This document shows, one piece after another, positions 45,786 to 56,026 of a DNA stretch of 64,000 bases (positions are counted from its first letter, which is position 1; every line of letters begins with the position of its first letter). Under the pieces are notes generated by a model. That model searched no databases. It was not told the DNA's origin and saw only the letters and a list, made by a program, of their open reading frames with translations. Source of the stretch: Cocos nucifera (taxonomy: Eukaryota > Streptophyta > Magnoliopsida > Arecales > Arecaceae); the NCBI GenBank assembly GCA_006176705.1, contig QRFJ01001032.1:62001-126000 (forward strand). Direction: 5' to 3'. The position numbers and the translations under genes were made by a program.

Positions 45786-48286
45786 TGAAGAAACCAGATC
45801 TAGGGTTTCATGGGTAGATTTTGAAACATTTTCAAGATCAAACAGCGAAAGATTTAAATAAATTAAATATTTATTTAAATAAATATAAAAATATTTTAGA
45901 TTTAAGATTTATTATATAATCAAGGTATGATATTAAATCAAAAATTAAAAATATAAGGAAAAGATTAACATGTTGATCTCATCAACATGTTACAATACTA
46001 TATCTAATGCAGCTATAAAGCCAATAGATCAGATCTATTTCCTATGCAAGTTAGACATTCTAACTTACTGATCTAGACTTGAGGATGATGTTGCAAGCTG
46101 CACATGCATCCAGCCTCTAGGAGTCATCCACACGAGCCCACGAGCACGATCAGAAATCTCGATGTAGGAAATCAGCATAGTATGCTAGTACTATGCTGAT
46201 CTTTCTTCGATAGTCGATCAGATACCTCCTTCTTTTGGATTTAGATTCTTCTAAAGAGGAGAAGATGGTGAAGAGGTTTTAGATCTAAGACTCTCTCAAA
46301 AAATCCAATGAAGATAGAAGGAAAATGATGAACACAGCAACCCTAGAAGAAGACCCTCTTCTTCTTCTCTTTGCTCTCACCTAGACATCTAGTTTGGTGC
46401 CTATGGAACCCCAATGCCCAAAGGTCCTCTCCCTCTAATTTTTGCATGCCCTGAAGCCCTCCTCTTCTTCTCTTTTTCATGAAAAAATTAAGTTAACATC
46501 CATCCTAAATAAATAGAAATAAAAGAATCTTTATCTAGATCAAAAATAAGACAAGGAAAGGTCAAACTAGGCAAGTCAAGGGGGCGCCCAACTCTTGGGT
46601 GCCTCCTCCATGATTTTAGGCATGGACTAGAAAGAAAAGATGCACAAAATCTTCTTCTTTTATTGTGAAAATTAGAAAATAAAAAAAGGTGGTGTGGGCG
46701 GCATAATTAGAAGGAGGTATTTTAGTCTATAAGGAGTCTATCTCATAGAATCCTAGATCAAAACTTTTTTTCCTTTTGACTTGGTCAACCACTAAATTTT
46801 TATATAAAAGAGAGAGAGGGAGGAGGCATGCATGAAGATCAGGGAGAAGGATTTTTTCACACAAAATAAAGAAAGAAAGAGGTCATGGGCATGAGAGGCT
46901 TAGATGGTGCAAGGTGGAATCCTAGTCTCACTAGGATTCCATCTATGACTTGGTCAAACATGATTTCTCAAATCAAATTAAAACAAAACCAAGTCAACCA
47001 AATTAAATTAAATTCTAACCAAATTAAAAATTTAATTAAATTAGATTAAATTAAATTTAATTCTAATTTAATTTTTTAATCAAATTAGAAAATTGGGTTG
47101 ATCCGGAGTCCTAGTTGAACCAGGACCAGTTCTTTCTTGCACTTGGCTTATCTAATGAGCTAATTGAACTTGATCAAATCAAGCCCAAACAAAATTTAAT
47201 TAAATAATATTTAACTAAACTTAATCTCAATCCTCTGACTTAATTAAATTAAGTTAATTAGCAATCAAATTGTTAATCGATCCTCCTGCAACACTTGCAT
47301 TGGGTTAAACATCAATCATATTGATCGTTTAACCCTAGAATGATTCTTAATTATTGATCAACCATCCGATTAGATCATGAGCTCTAATATATGTGAACTC
47401 ATAGATCCAAACCTAAGTTGGTAGCATAGGAATATATTTCTATACTAATCGAAGTAACCATCTAGCAATGGTATCCGACAGCCGGATAGGTGAATGTGTA
47501 GAATATCATCCTTAGAATCCATGCGGATATAGTTTCCATATAATTCATCCCCCTGACCAAAATGCTCGTAGGACACCTCAAAATTTAACTATCAACTCTA
47601 ATCAGATTGTCCATATTGTATTTTAAAATATCAAATCCATCTGATGGATTATCTTGGCCAAGGTTTTGCTATATTGAAATACAGTGATACATTCTTCTCC
47701 AACTCTTAAAATGGTCAATTCCATCTTGATCACATACCGACTTCGCAAGTACTTGACTATGCCCAGAAGCCTTCCATTACTGAATTAGAAATTCAGTTAG
47801 TCCCGTACCAAAGCATAGTGAGTTGCTGAAAGTCACTGAGGTGATCTCAGGTCTAAGGGATACTTATACCTATATCCCATCAAAGATATTTTCGATAGTA
47901 GAATTCTCTAGAGTTGATCATGTTCAATAATGATGTACCCATACATCTTACTTGTATGTCATACCAGTATCTCCATACTCCTTGATTAAGAGGACAATCG
48001 ATCTATATGGCATACAACGACCTATGCTCGATACATATTGTCATCCTAATTAACAGTCTATCATTTGGTTGTGAACTAATTTAAGGACTAATCGATAAAT
48101 TCTTTCTTTATCGAAACTAAATAGTCCTAAGAACTTCATCACAATAATCGAGTTCATTAGAAGATGAGTACTTTTATGATGAAAAATGCTAAAAATATAT
48201 TTTATTTATTAATAAATTAATTATAAATACAATATAGCACAATCATCAACAGGCTGATGATTGGCTTTGGAATACATTTTCCAACA
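45786..48286 (-). repeat. A0 5' LTR
   Basis: Intact 2.5-kb LTR, plus-strand ends TGAAGAAACC and TTCCAACA. Pair of 1577-3923 plus 40315-40476. A minus-strand TTTTATATAAAA at about 46796-46807, next to a GA-rich block, is a possible TATA region. Confidence 0.93.
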
Positions 48287-48291
48287 TCCAT
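48287..48291. repeat. Target-site duplication of A0, right copy
   Basis: TCCAT, partner of TCCAC at 1572-1576. Confidence 0.85.
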
Positions 48292-48344
48292 ACTATAGAC
48301 TTAAGACACATCTATCCTAAGAAAGTGATCATACACCAACCTTC
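48292..48344 (-). repeat. B1 LTR, continuation after A0
   Basis: Continues the LTR cut at 1576: actatagacttaagacac matches the B LTRs at 10902, 18015, 33490 and 59003. Cut again at 48344 by the start of B3. Confidence 0.88.
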
Positions 48345-49559
48345 TATTAGATGTATGTCCTATAAGCCAGATTGGCTGACACTTGTTAAATACTTTCTAG
48401 GGGTATTTTCATAATTTTGACTTAAAATGAATTAAAGGGTTATTTATTCTATTATTCTATCACATTATGTATAAAGTATCTGTGATACATCCATTGAGTT
48501 AATAGGCATGATAACACATATTCTCAAGAGTTGAGAATTTAAGGTATGTGTTATCATAATTAACTCATAAATTGCTTTCGATCGTAGGATCATCATGAGG
48601 ATGGTGATTGATTCGGAAGATCGGTGAATGGCCACTTTCTTAGGATAGATGAGTCTTGAGTCTACGGTGTAGAGACATCGGAGCTAGAATATAGGTACTC
48701 ATTAGAAAATGAGGACACTGAGCATGACCATCTCGAGCAGTCATAAGGGACCCTATCTTCTCATTGATGATTAGCTCGATACTATAGCATGTGTCTGATT
48801 CTTTGACCTAAGGTGCATCGACAGTTTATCTTGACGATGTTATAGTTTGACTATAATATAACTCAATCTCCTAGCCATTCAAAATTCTGAGGTGTATGTT
48901 GGCTATAGCATATTCATTGTAGGAATTAGATCGCACTAAGATGAGATCTATCAACCTCGGTAGAGGAGTAGTCCTATGATGATCATAAGATCGAGTTCTA
49001 AAATTCATGACCATAGTAGTATGAAATAATAAAAAAAAGTTTCTATTAGAGTTTCACGTCAAACTCGAATTGAATGATTCATTCATATGATGGATGATGG
49101 GTTTGACGAGTTCACCTTAACCCTAATTCTATCGGAGCTCATGATAGAAGAATCCAATCACACAGTTAGCTGCACCAAGAGATTTGCTATTTAATTTTGA
49201 TGGGTTGCCATCATATACTGCTAGGTGCCACTGGTGGATTTTCGGATCAATTAGAATTATCTTGATGATCGACAATTCTGATTGAGTAAATTGAAAGAGT
49301 TTTGGTCCATCGAAAGATATTTCGATGATGTCGATGATGAAGATCATGACATATTTCATTATCATATAAAACTAAACCTAACTGGGTCATACAAACAAGA
49401 GCTTGAATCTAGATGTCATCAATTGAGCTAACCCAATTCAATTGATTTGGATTAGATCCAATTAGGTTCAAGAAAATCATGCTAGCACATGATTGAACCT
49501 AATATTCTCCTTCTATCATCTTTCTGATTTGTCTCGATTGAGACAAATTGAATTTGACT

Positions 49560-50035
49560 TATTTGAGAGCCTTGTATGGCTCTATCCTAGTCTGTCTAGA
49601 ACTTGTCCAGGTTAGAAAAGTCTTGTCCTACCCTAATGTAGGCTTGTCCTTATCCGTTGGATGGAAACAGGACAAGACCTACTAATTTTTGAAACTATTT
49701 GGACATGGCTTATCTAGAAACTCTATAGGAATTTATATTGATCTGACTAAATTTTATCCTAGCCTGATCAAGACTTATCCTAAATTCCATAAGATGGAAA
49801 TAAGACAAGGATTGTCTTTACCATATTAGGGTTTGTCCTAAAATCATGAGATGAAATTTGGACAAGCGTCTCCTGAAAATTCTAGATGGATTTTTCTTGA
49901 CCTGACTAGACTGAGTCCTGGTCTGGTCAAGGCTTGTTCTAACTTGATTAGGACTTGACATAAATCCATTGGATGAAACTTGGAAAGATTTTATCTTAAT
50001 CCCATAAGATGGGAATAGGACAAGGGTCAAATATT
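49560..50035 (+). repeat. Degenerate subrepeats in B3 U3
   Basis: Repeated units around CTTGTCCTAA and its complement AGGACAAG, with ATAAGATGGAAAT spacers, about every 90-110 bases (for example 49590-49680, 49780-49870, 49950-50025). Same block at 57175-57655. Confidence 0.7.
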
Positions 50036-50413
50036 AACCTAGTATGCAGGAAAGAAGAGATATGGCGTGCACCCCCAAGAATTTATCTAAGGGCGCATGT
50101 CCATATGGTGTTTACATGAAGAATAAGGGGTGCATTCCCCCTTTGGCCATGTGCCCCATATGGATATGTATGGAGGCGTCCCATTCCAGTCAAGTTTGAA
50201 TGGGTCAAAAGTTTGAAAAGTTCAAACTCTTGGGAGATAAGAGTTGTGCGCCAACTTCATCTTATCCCAAATTATTCAATGCCATTCTTCATTATTTTTG
50301 TGCCACAAAAATTTGAAAAAGTGGGTGTGGAGTGTGGAGATCATGGGAGAGTCCTTCTGCTTGTTTGCTTTGATCTGTTCAAAGTCACATGCGAAGGGAC
50401 TCTTGGTTTGGTC

Positions 50414-50420
50414 TATAAAA
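50414..50420 (+). promoter_or_regulatory. TATA box in B3 5' LTR
   Basis: GTCTATAAAAAGGGCC, a good plant TATA context, kept in the 3' LTR at 58035-58041. It stands about 2.07 kb into the 2.64-kb LTR, a likely U3/R border. Confidence 0.6.
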
Positions 50421-50987
50421 AGGGCCCTCCGCAAGCTGTTGTGCATAGAAAATTCTCTACGATGAAACCCTACCAAAATCTCCATCTCCATGCCTCCCTC
50501 ATTTGATCCTATTTTTCTTCTCCATGCCCAAGAGTTGAAAAGACCTGTGAGCAAAGATCAAGTTCCGTTGGCACGAAGATCAGTGAGAGACGATGGTGTT
50601 CGTGAGACAAACGTAGAGCCTTCAGAGTTCATTTTGAAGGCTTTACAGGAAGATATTAGATTTGATCTTTGAAGATCAGATCCAGAAGGAGGAGACTTTT
50701 AAATCTGATCTGAGTGGATATCGATAGAGGTCGGACGTGTGCATGGCTGAATCAGAACCTTGGATCAGTCGTCAGATCATCACAATGAGTAAACGATTTA
50801 CACGATCAAGTGATAATTGTTATTACTATTTTTATTTTTATTTTACTTCTAATTTTAGATTAATCTAATCTGATCTGAAAACTCTTAGATGTAATCAGAT
50901 TAGAGAAAATTTTTAAAAATTATTTTGCTGCAAATCTAATCCAATCAGATGCATCCTGCGGTTAAAAAATCTTATTTTTTCTTCAAC

Positions 50988-51000
50988 TGGTATCAGAGCC
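50988..51000 (+). other. Primer-binding site of B3 (tRNA-iMet)
   Basis: Perfect TGGTATCAGAGCC two bases after the LTR. Confidence 0.95.
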
Positions 51001-53043
51001 AGGTTACTGCCTCCAGATCTATCTTTAGATTGATCTAAAATTATTTTTTATGATTTAATTATTTGATTTTTAGATGTTACATAGGATGTAATTAGATCTG
51101 AAATCAAAAATTATATATTTTAAATATATATGTTTGACATAAATAATGCATGTTCTAATCTAGATCCATTATTCCATATCATGATAGTTTTCAAATATGT
51201 TTTAGATTAGATTTGATTTAACTTTCTATGATTTGATCATTTAACTTTTAGATATTACATTAGATGTAATCAGATCTGAAACATAAGGTCTAATTTAAAA
51301 TTTTGATATATATGATGTAGGCTGCATTAGATCTCTAGTTTAATCTCATAGTCTAGATCAAAAATTTTATGAAATATTTATTTACTTTTTTGAAGATTAT
51401 GTGATTAGATTAGTTAAATTTTAGATATTATATATGATATAATTAGATTTGAAAGCATGAGATGTATTTAAAAATTTTATATGTATGACATATGCAATGC
51501 ATGTCTAGACTAATTCCGTAGATCTATGCCATAAGTAGTCTAGATTAAAAATTTTTATGATGAGATCATTTAAAATTTTATTTTTAGATATTACATAAGA
51601 TGTAATAAGATCTGAAACATAAATTTAAATGTTAAATTTGATACATAAGATGTATGCAAAACATGTATAGATTAGATCTTAAATCATATAATAGTTATAT
51701 GCTTTAGATCTAACAGTTTTGTAGTATAATTCATATTTTTGATTAAGGCATTTCCCTTGACCATCCGGTCATAAGAGTAAGAGGAGTTTAAAGGCCCTCT
51801 CTTTTCATTCGATGGGATGCTCTTATGGCATGTAGGGGTGCTACGCATTAGCCCTTAATCAGAAATCAAAAATTTACTTTCTATAAAACTCTAGATCCTG
51901 AAATCCTAAATTTTTTTGATACATTTTTTGTTATTAAATTCTTGAACTTAATTAAGAATTAAATTTATGAAAATAATTAGATCTAAAATTATGAATTTTT
52001 AGATCTAAGATACCTTCATAAATCATAGGTTCGGATGTGGGTAGCTCAATTAGTTTTAGCGGTTGATCAAACCGAATCAAGAGTTGGTTAGGTAGGATCA
52101 AGAGTGTTTAGATTTAACCAGCCTAATAGGATTAAGTTTGGATCAAGATTGACTCACAGTCACATATGGTCGATCAAGTTAAAACCTAATTTTACTCTAT
52201 AGTTCGAGTCTGGATTGTAAGCTAACCTGATCAGTTTTAGTCAAATAAGTCAGTGTCTAAGATAAGTATGGCAAATATGATCAGTGGTCTTTAATTGGAA
52301 GCTACTCAATCTGAATGCATTCACGATGAGTTAATGGCATATTCCTCCTATTGATCTCACTTATCGAGCTAATTGAGTCGACTCAGTTCTGGTTTGAGGT
52401 AGCTAATGATTCGAGCTAACCCATGCCACTAGGTTAGTCATAAATATTATGACTTGTTGAGTCTAAGAGACCAAATCAAATCTTCCTAAGAAAATATTAA
52501 GTTTTGGATCTTCCACCATTGTAGATGTGAGGGCCCTTCCCTAGTTTGATTATTCTCGACTGGATACAGTGGTTCAGTTGCACTGGAAAGATGCAAGCAT
52601 GTCTATTAGGCATTGAATACTATGGGTTGGAGGATGGGTTGGGCTTAATATTCTAAATACGGTGCAGGATCCATTCAGGAATTTAATTTGTGCAAATAGT
52701 GTGTTTGACTTAACTAAAGAGTGGAGCAATATTCTGGGCACGGTGAGCTTCATGAATTAGAGACGAGATTTGGGTGCATCATGTTTAGAGAAACATTGGA
52801 CAAGAGTTGTCCACTCATCGATTGATCCATCATTAATAACTATTAGGTGAGGTGGTAAGCCAGTCGATGAGACTACACCATTCACTAGAAATCAATGATC
52901 TCGAAGATTTTTGCATCTCTGCTAAGAAAGTATAGGGATTTGAGAAATAGTGGGAGCCTAATTTATTTAAAAATGAAGCTCCAAAACAAATTGGTTGAGT
53001 CAAATTACAAGTTTAACTAGAAACTTTGACTCTCTATAGAAAA
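51001..53043 (+). other. B3 untranslated leader
   Basis: A 2-kb leader. The first third is A/T-rich with repeated AGATCTGAAA / TTAGATATTACAT blocks roughly every 120-180 bases (for example near 51080, 51250, 51430, 51590), the middle contains the structured element 51740-51861, and the last 550 bases match the B2 and B4 leaders upstream of gag. No frame. Confidence 0.85.
51740..51861 (+). other. Structured leader RNA element of B3
   Basis: Outer stem TGATTAAGG (51740-51748) with CCTTAATCA (51853-51861), inner stem GTCATAAGAG (51768-51777) with CTCTTATGGC (51820-51829, one G-T wobble), and a GAGG...CCCTCT stem between. Same plan as 30826-30950 of B2. Confidence 0.75.
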
Positions 53044-53870
53044 ATATCTGCATCAAAACCCCTAACCCGAATCCTAGATACCCATAAGTTGACTAGACCA
53101 ATTTACAAGGATTGGCTAAAGAACTTCAAAATTATTTTGGGTTCAAAAAAGTTGACCTATGTATTGGACCAGGACCTCCCCTTTACCAACCCATCTGACT
53201 ATTGATCAGAGAACATCTCATGAGAAGTGATCTGACGATCATAACAAAGTAAGGTGCCACATGTTGGGCTCAATGTCAGAAGAATTGTAGCACCAACATG
53301 AAGACATCAGAATTGCTCGCCAAACATTGGCGTACCTACAAGAGTTGTTCAGTGAATAGAGTTGCGCAGCACGTTATCAAGTCTCAAAGAGACTTTTAAG
53401 GTGCAAATGCATGATGGACAGTTGGTCCAAGATTATTGCTTGGCAATGATCAAGGATCTAAAGAACTTGAGAAGCTCAGAGTCTTGATGGTCAAGGAACT
53501 ATAGATTGATGATCCTGTAGTCCTTGATTGATTCGTATGGGCAGTTCATTATGAACTTTCATATGAATAAGCTCAAGTGCACCTTGGTCGAGTTAATAAA
53601 TATGCTGATTACTACTGATCAAACTTTGAAGGATTCAAAGGTTTCAATTCTGGCTATGTAGCAGACTTCTTCAAAGAAAGTCTTTTGGAAAGAAGAAGTC
53701 TATGAAGAAGTAGAAAATGGAAGAAAAAAAGAAAGGCGAGCCAAAGAAAAAGGCCAAGGAGAAGAAAAAGTGTTTTCACTGTAACTCTGATGGCCATTGA
53801 AAGTGGGACTACCCTGCATACCTGGCCAGCCTGAAGAACAAGTAGGAAGAAGGACCTTCTAAAGGAATGC
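53044..53870 (+). pseudogene. B3 gag
   Basis: The start codon position reads ATA (53044-53046) where B2 has ATG; the following text SASKPLTRILDTHKLTRP matches the B2 Gag start. The frame stops near 53205 and is then shifted repeatedly. Capsid text is readable around 53250-53640. The knuckle CFHCNSDGH (about 53773-53800) is followed by a stop in place of tryptophan. Capsid and nucleocapsid protein of the particle, inactive. The reverse frame at 53654 is a shadow. Confidence 0.85.
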
Positions 53871-56012
53871 TCGTCATTGAGTCTGTCAAGCAAAACATGA
53901 ATGCCATAGGATCAAAATGATCTAGTGATAGTGTTAATGAAAGATACCTGTGGCATCTTAGGCTAGGTCATATGGCTGAAGATAGGATTAACAAATTGAA
54001 GAAATCCAAACTAATGGGTCCGTTTACTTTTAAGTTATATCCAATTTGTGAATCATGCCTTCAAGACAAAATGACCAAGCTTTCATTTATAGGACATTGG
54101 AAAAGGGCCACAAACCTATTTGTCCTAGTACATATAGATGTGTGCGGCCCATTCGATGTTCCAACCAGAGGCAATTATATCTACTTTATTATCTTTATCA
54201 ATAATTTATCTCAATACGGGTATGTGTACTTAATAAGACACAAGTCTAAAGCCATTGAAAAGTTCAAAAAATTTAGACACAAAGTAGACAAGCATATTGA
54301 AAAGTGCATTAAGATTCTTCGATCAGATCAAGGAGGTGAATATCTTAGTTGAGAATTTTTGGACTATCTCAAGGATAATGGTATATTCTCATAATGGACT
54401 TCACCTAGAATGCCTAAACATAATGGAGTTTCAAAACGAAGAAAATGAATCCTATTAGATATGGTCTATACATGATGAGCTTCATGGATCTTTCTGAGTT
54501 TCTTTAAGGATATAATTTAATAGGGTTCCATCTAAAATTGTTCCTACCACATCGTATGAGATATGGCATGGTAAGAAGCCAAGTCTAAGTTATCTCAGAA
54601 TTGAGGTTGTCTGGTGGTGGATAAGTTAGAGTCTAGGTTCCTTAGAGCTTGATTTATTAGATATCCTAAATAGTTATTAGGATATTACTTCTATCTTTCA
54701 AAAAACCATAATATGATTATGGGTTGACACACCATTTTTTGGAAATAGTTTGTTCAAGATGGTGGCATCAGAAGATAGATTAGGCTCAAGAAGAAAGTCT
54801 CCAAAGAGCAAAGAGCCAAGAAACCTAAGAAACTCAGTTAGTCTAAGCTGATCCATAATTCACTATCTCCTCACCTCATAGGTCAAATAGGATTTTCTAT
54901 CCTCCTGAAGGTACTTAGTTACTATTTCAAAGAATGTAGAGAAAATGTTCCTCATGAGAAATGGGGTTCATAGTGATGATCTCAGAATCTACGATGAGGT
55001 GATATCAGATATCGACTCCGAGAATTGGTAAGAGATAGTGAAGTCAAAAATTGACTTGATGCACTCGAACTAAATCTAGATCTTGGTAGATCCACCTAAA
55101 GGTATAGTACCTATTGGGTATAAATAGATCTTCAATAGAAAGATATGTGTAGATGGGAATGTAGAGACATCCAAGGCTAGGCTAGTGGCGAAAGGATATC
55201 AGGTTACCTTCTCGTCAGTGACCATCCATCCACACATTGCTTGCCATTGCAGAATATTTTAATTACGAAATATGATAGATGGATGTGATAATAGAGTTCA
55301 TAATTAGATATCTTGAGAAAGATATTTATATGGAATAGCCATTTATTTTCACATCCAGTGATGGTGATCACAAAGGTCTACAATATGCAAAGGTTCATCT
55401 ATGGACTCAAGCAAGCATCTTAGAGTTGGAATGCTTGATGTAATCAAATAATTTGGTTTCATCAAGAACGAAGAGAAATCAAGTATGTTCAAGAAGGTCA
55501 GTGGGAGTGCTGTTGTCTTTCTCATATTATACATTGATGGCATCTTCCTGATTGAAAATGATATTTTCATGCTGACATAGGTCAAAGTATGGTTATCTAA
55601 GAAATTTTCTATGACAGACCTAGGTAAGGCATCCTTCGTTTCTACTTTTGAGGTCTATAAGGATAGACTAAAGAGGATGCTGGGTCTTTCACATAGAGGA
55701 GGTACTGAAGAGGTTTAGCATGGTGAACTCTAGGTCCAGGGATATGCAGACTCAGACTTTATGTCTGATAAAGATGATCGAAAGTCAACATCTAAAAGTT
55801 TATTCTTATGCACTGGTGGTACTGTAAGTTGAAAGAGTTCCAAGAAGATGGTTCCATCTAATCCACGATTACCTCAAGAAGGATATGTTGAGGTCAAGAG
55901 AGTCAACACCGCAGATAATGCGACTGACCCACTAACAAAGTCTTTAGGCCACTAGAAGATCTAAGCCCATCTTGAGAAGATGGGACTTAGATTTGTAGCC
56001 AATTGGCTTTAG
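53871..56012 (+). pseudogene. B3 pol with protease and RNase H deletions
   Basis: Gag text GMLVIES (53865) runs directly into the spacer before integrase, so the protease with its DSG site is missing. The integrase start is readable for 126 codons (53972-54352: WHLRLGHM just upstream, CESCLQDK, HIDVCGPFDV, FINNLSQYGYVYL with FTDD lost). The remaining integrase (54353-54700) is heavily decayed. RT pieces lie at 55075-55620; the YVDD site reads YIDG (55530-55541) and the thumb is largely gone. RNase H keeps its start (VQGYADSDFMSDKDDRKST, 55735-55790) and its end (EVKRVNTADNATDPLTK, 55890-55945), the middle is deleted. The stop at 56010-56012 matches the B2 stop. Confidence 0.85.
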
Positions 56013-56015
56013 ATC

Positions 56016-56026
56016 AAGTAGAAGTT
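56016..56026 (+). other. Polypurine tract of B3
   Basis: AAGTAGAAGTT before TGTTAGATG; the B2 version is AAGTGGGAGAT. Confidence 0.82.

Larger units (their letters stand above)
1577..48286 (-). mobile_element. Copia LTR retrotransposon A0 (interrupted by A1)
   Basis: A minus-strand copia element whose 3' LTR is split (1577-3923 and 40315-40476) by element A1. Its own parts are the 3' LTR, polypurine tract (40477-40490), degraded pol (40491-43600), a nearly deleted gag (43601-43890), leader (43891-45770), primer site (45771-45783) and 5' LTR (45786-48286). Without A1 it is about 10.3 kb. It is flanked by TCCAC/TCCAT and inserted into a B-lineage LTR. The reverse transcriptase motif YVDD reads YVDN, so the copy is dead. 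Confidence 0.9.
48345..50985 (+). repeat. B3 5' LTR
   Basis: Begins TATTAGATGTATG (TG mutated to TA; the 3' copy keeps TGTTAG), ends TTTTTTCTTCA. Contains a degenerate subrepeat block (49560-50035) and a TATA box at 50414. The first 1 kb is the reverse complement of the sequence seen in the minus-oriented B LTRs. Frames at 49129, 49818, 50213-50672 are LTR sequence; similar frames recur at 57441-58196 but with no conserved protein pattern. Confidence 0.93.

Noticed and set aside
48287..48344. B1 and B4 as one element split by B3
   Set aside because: The LTR segments on both sides overlap by about 440 bases instead of joining, so a simple insertion into one LTR does not fit.
50213..50672. Overlapping frames of 60-97 codons with a relative at 57864-58127
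   Set aside because: They lie in the B3 LTR around and after the TATA box, on both strands, with frameshifts between the two LTR copies. No coding conservation.
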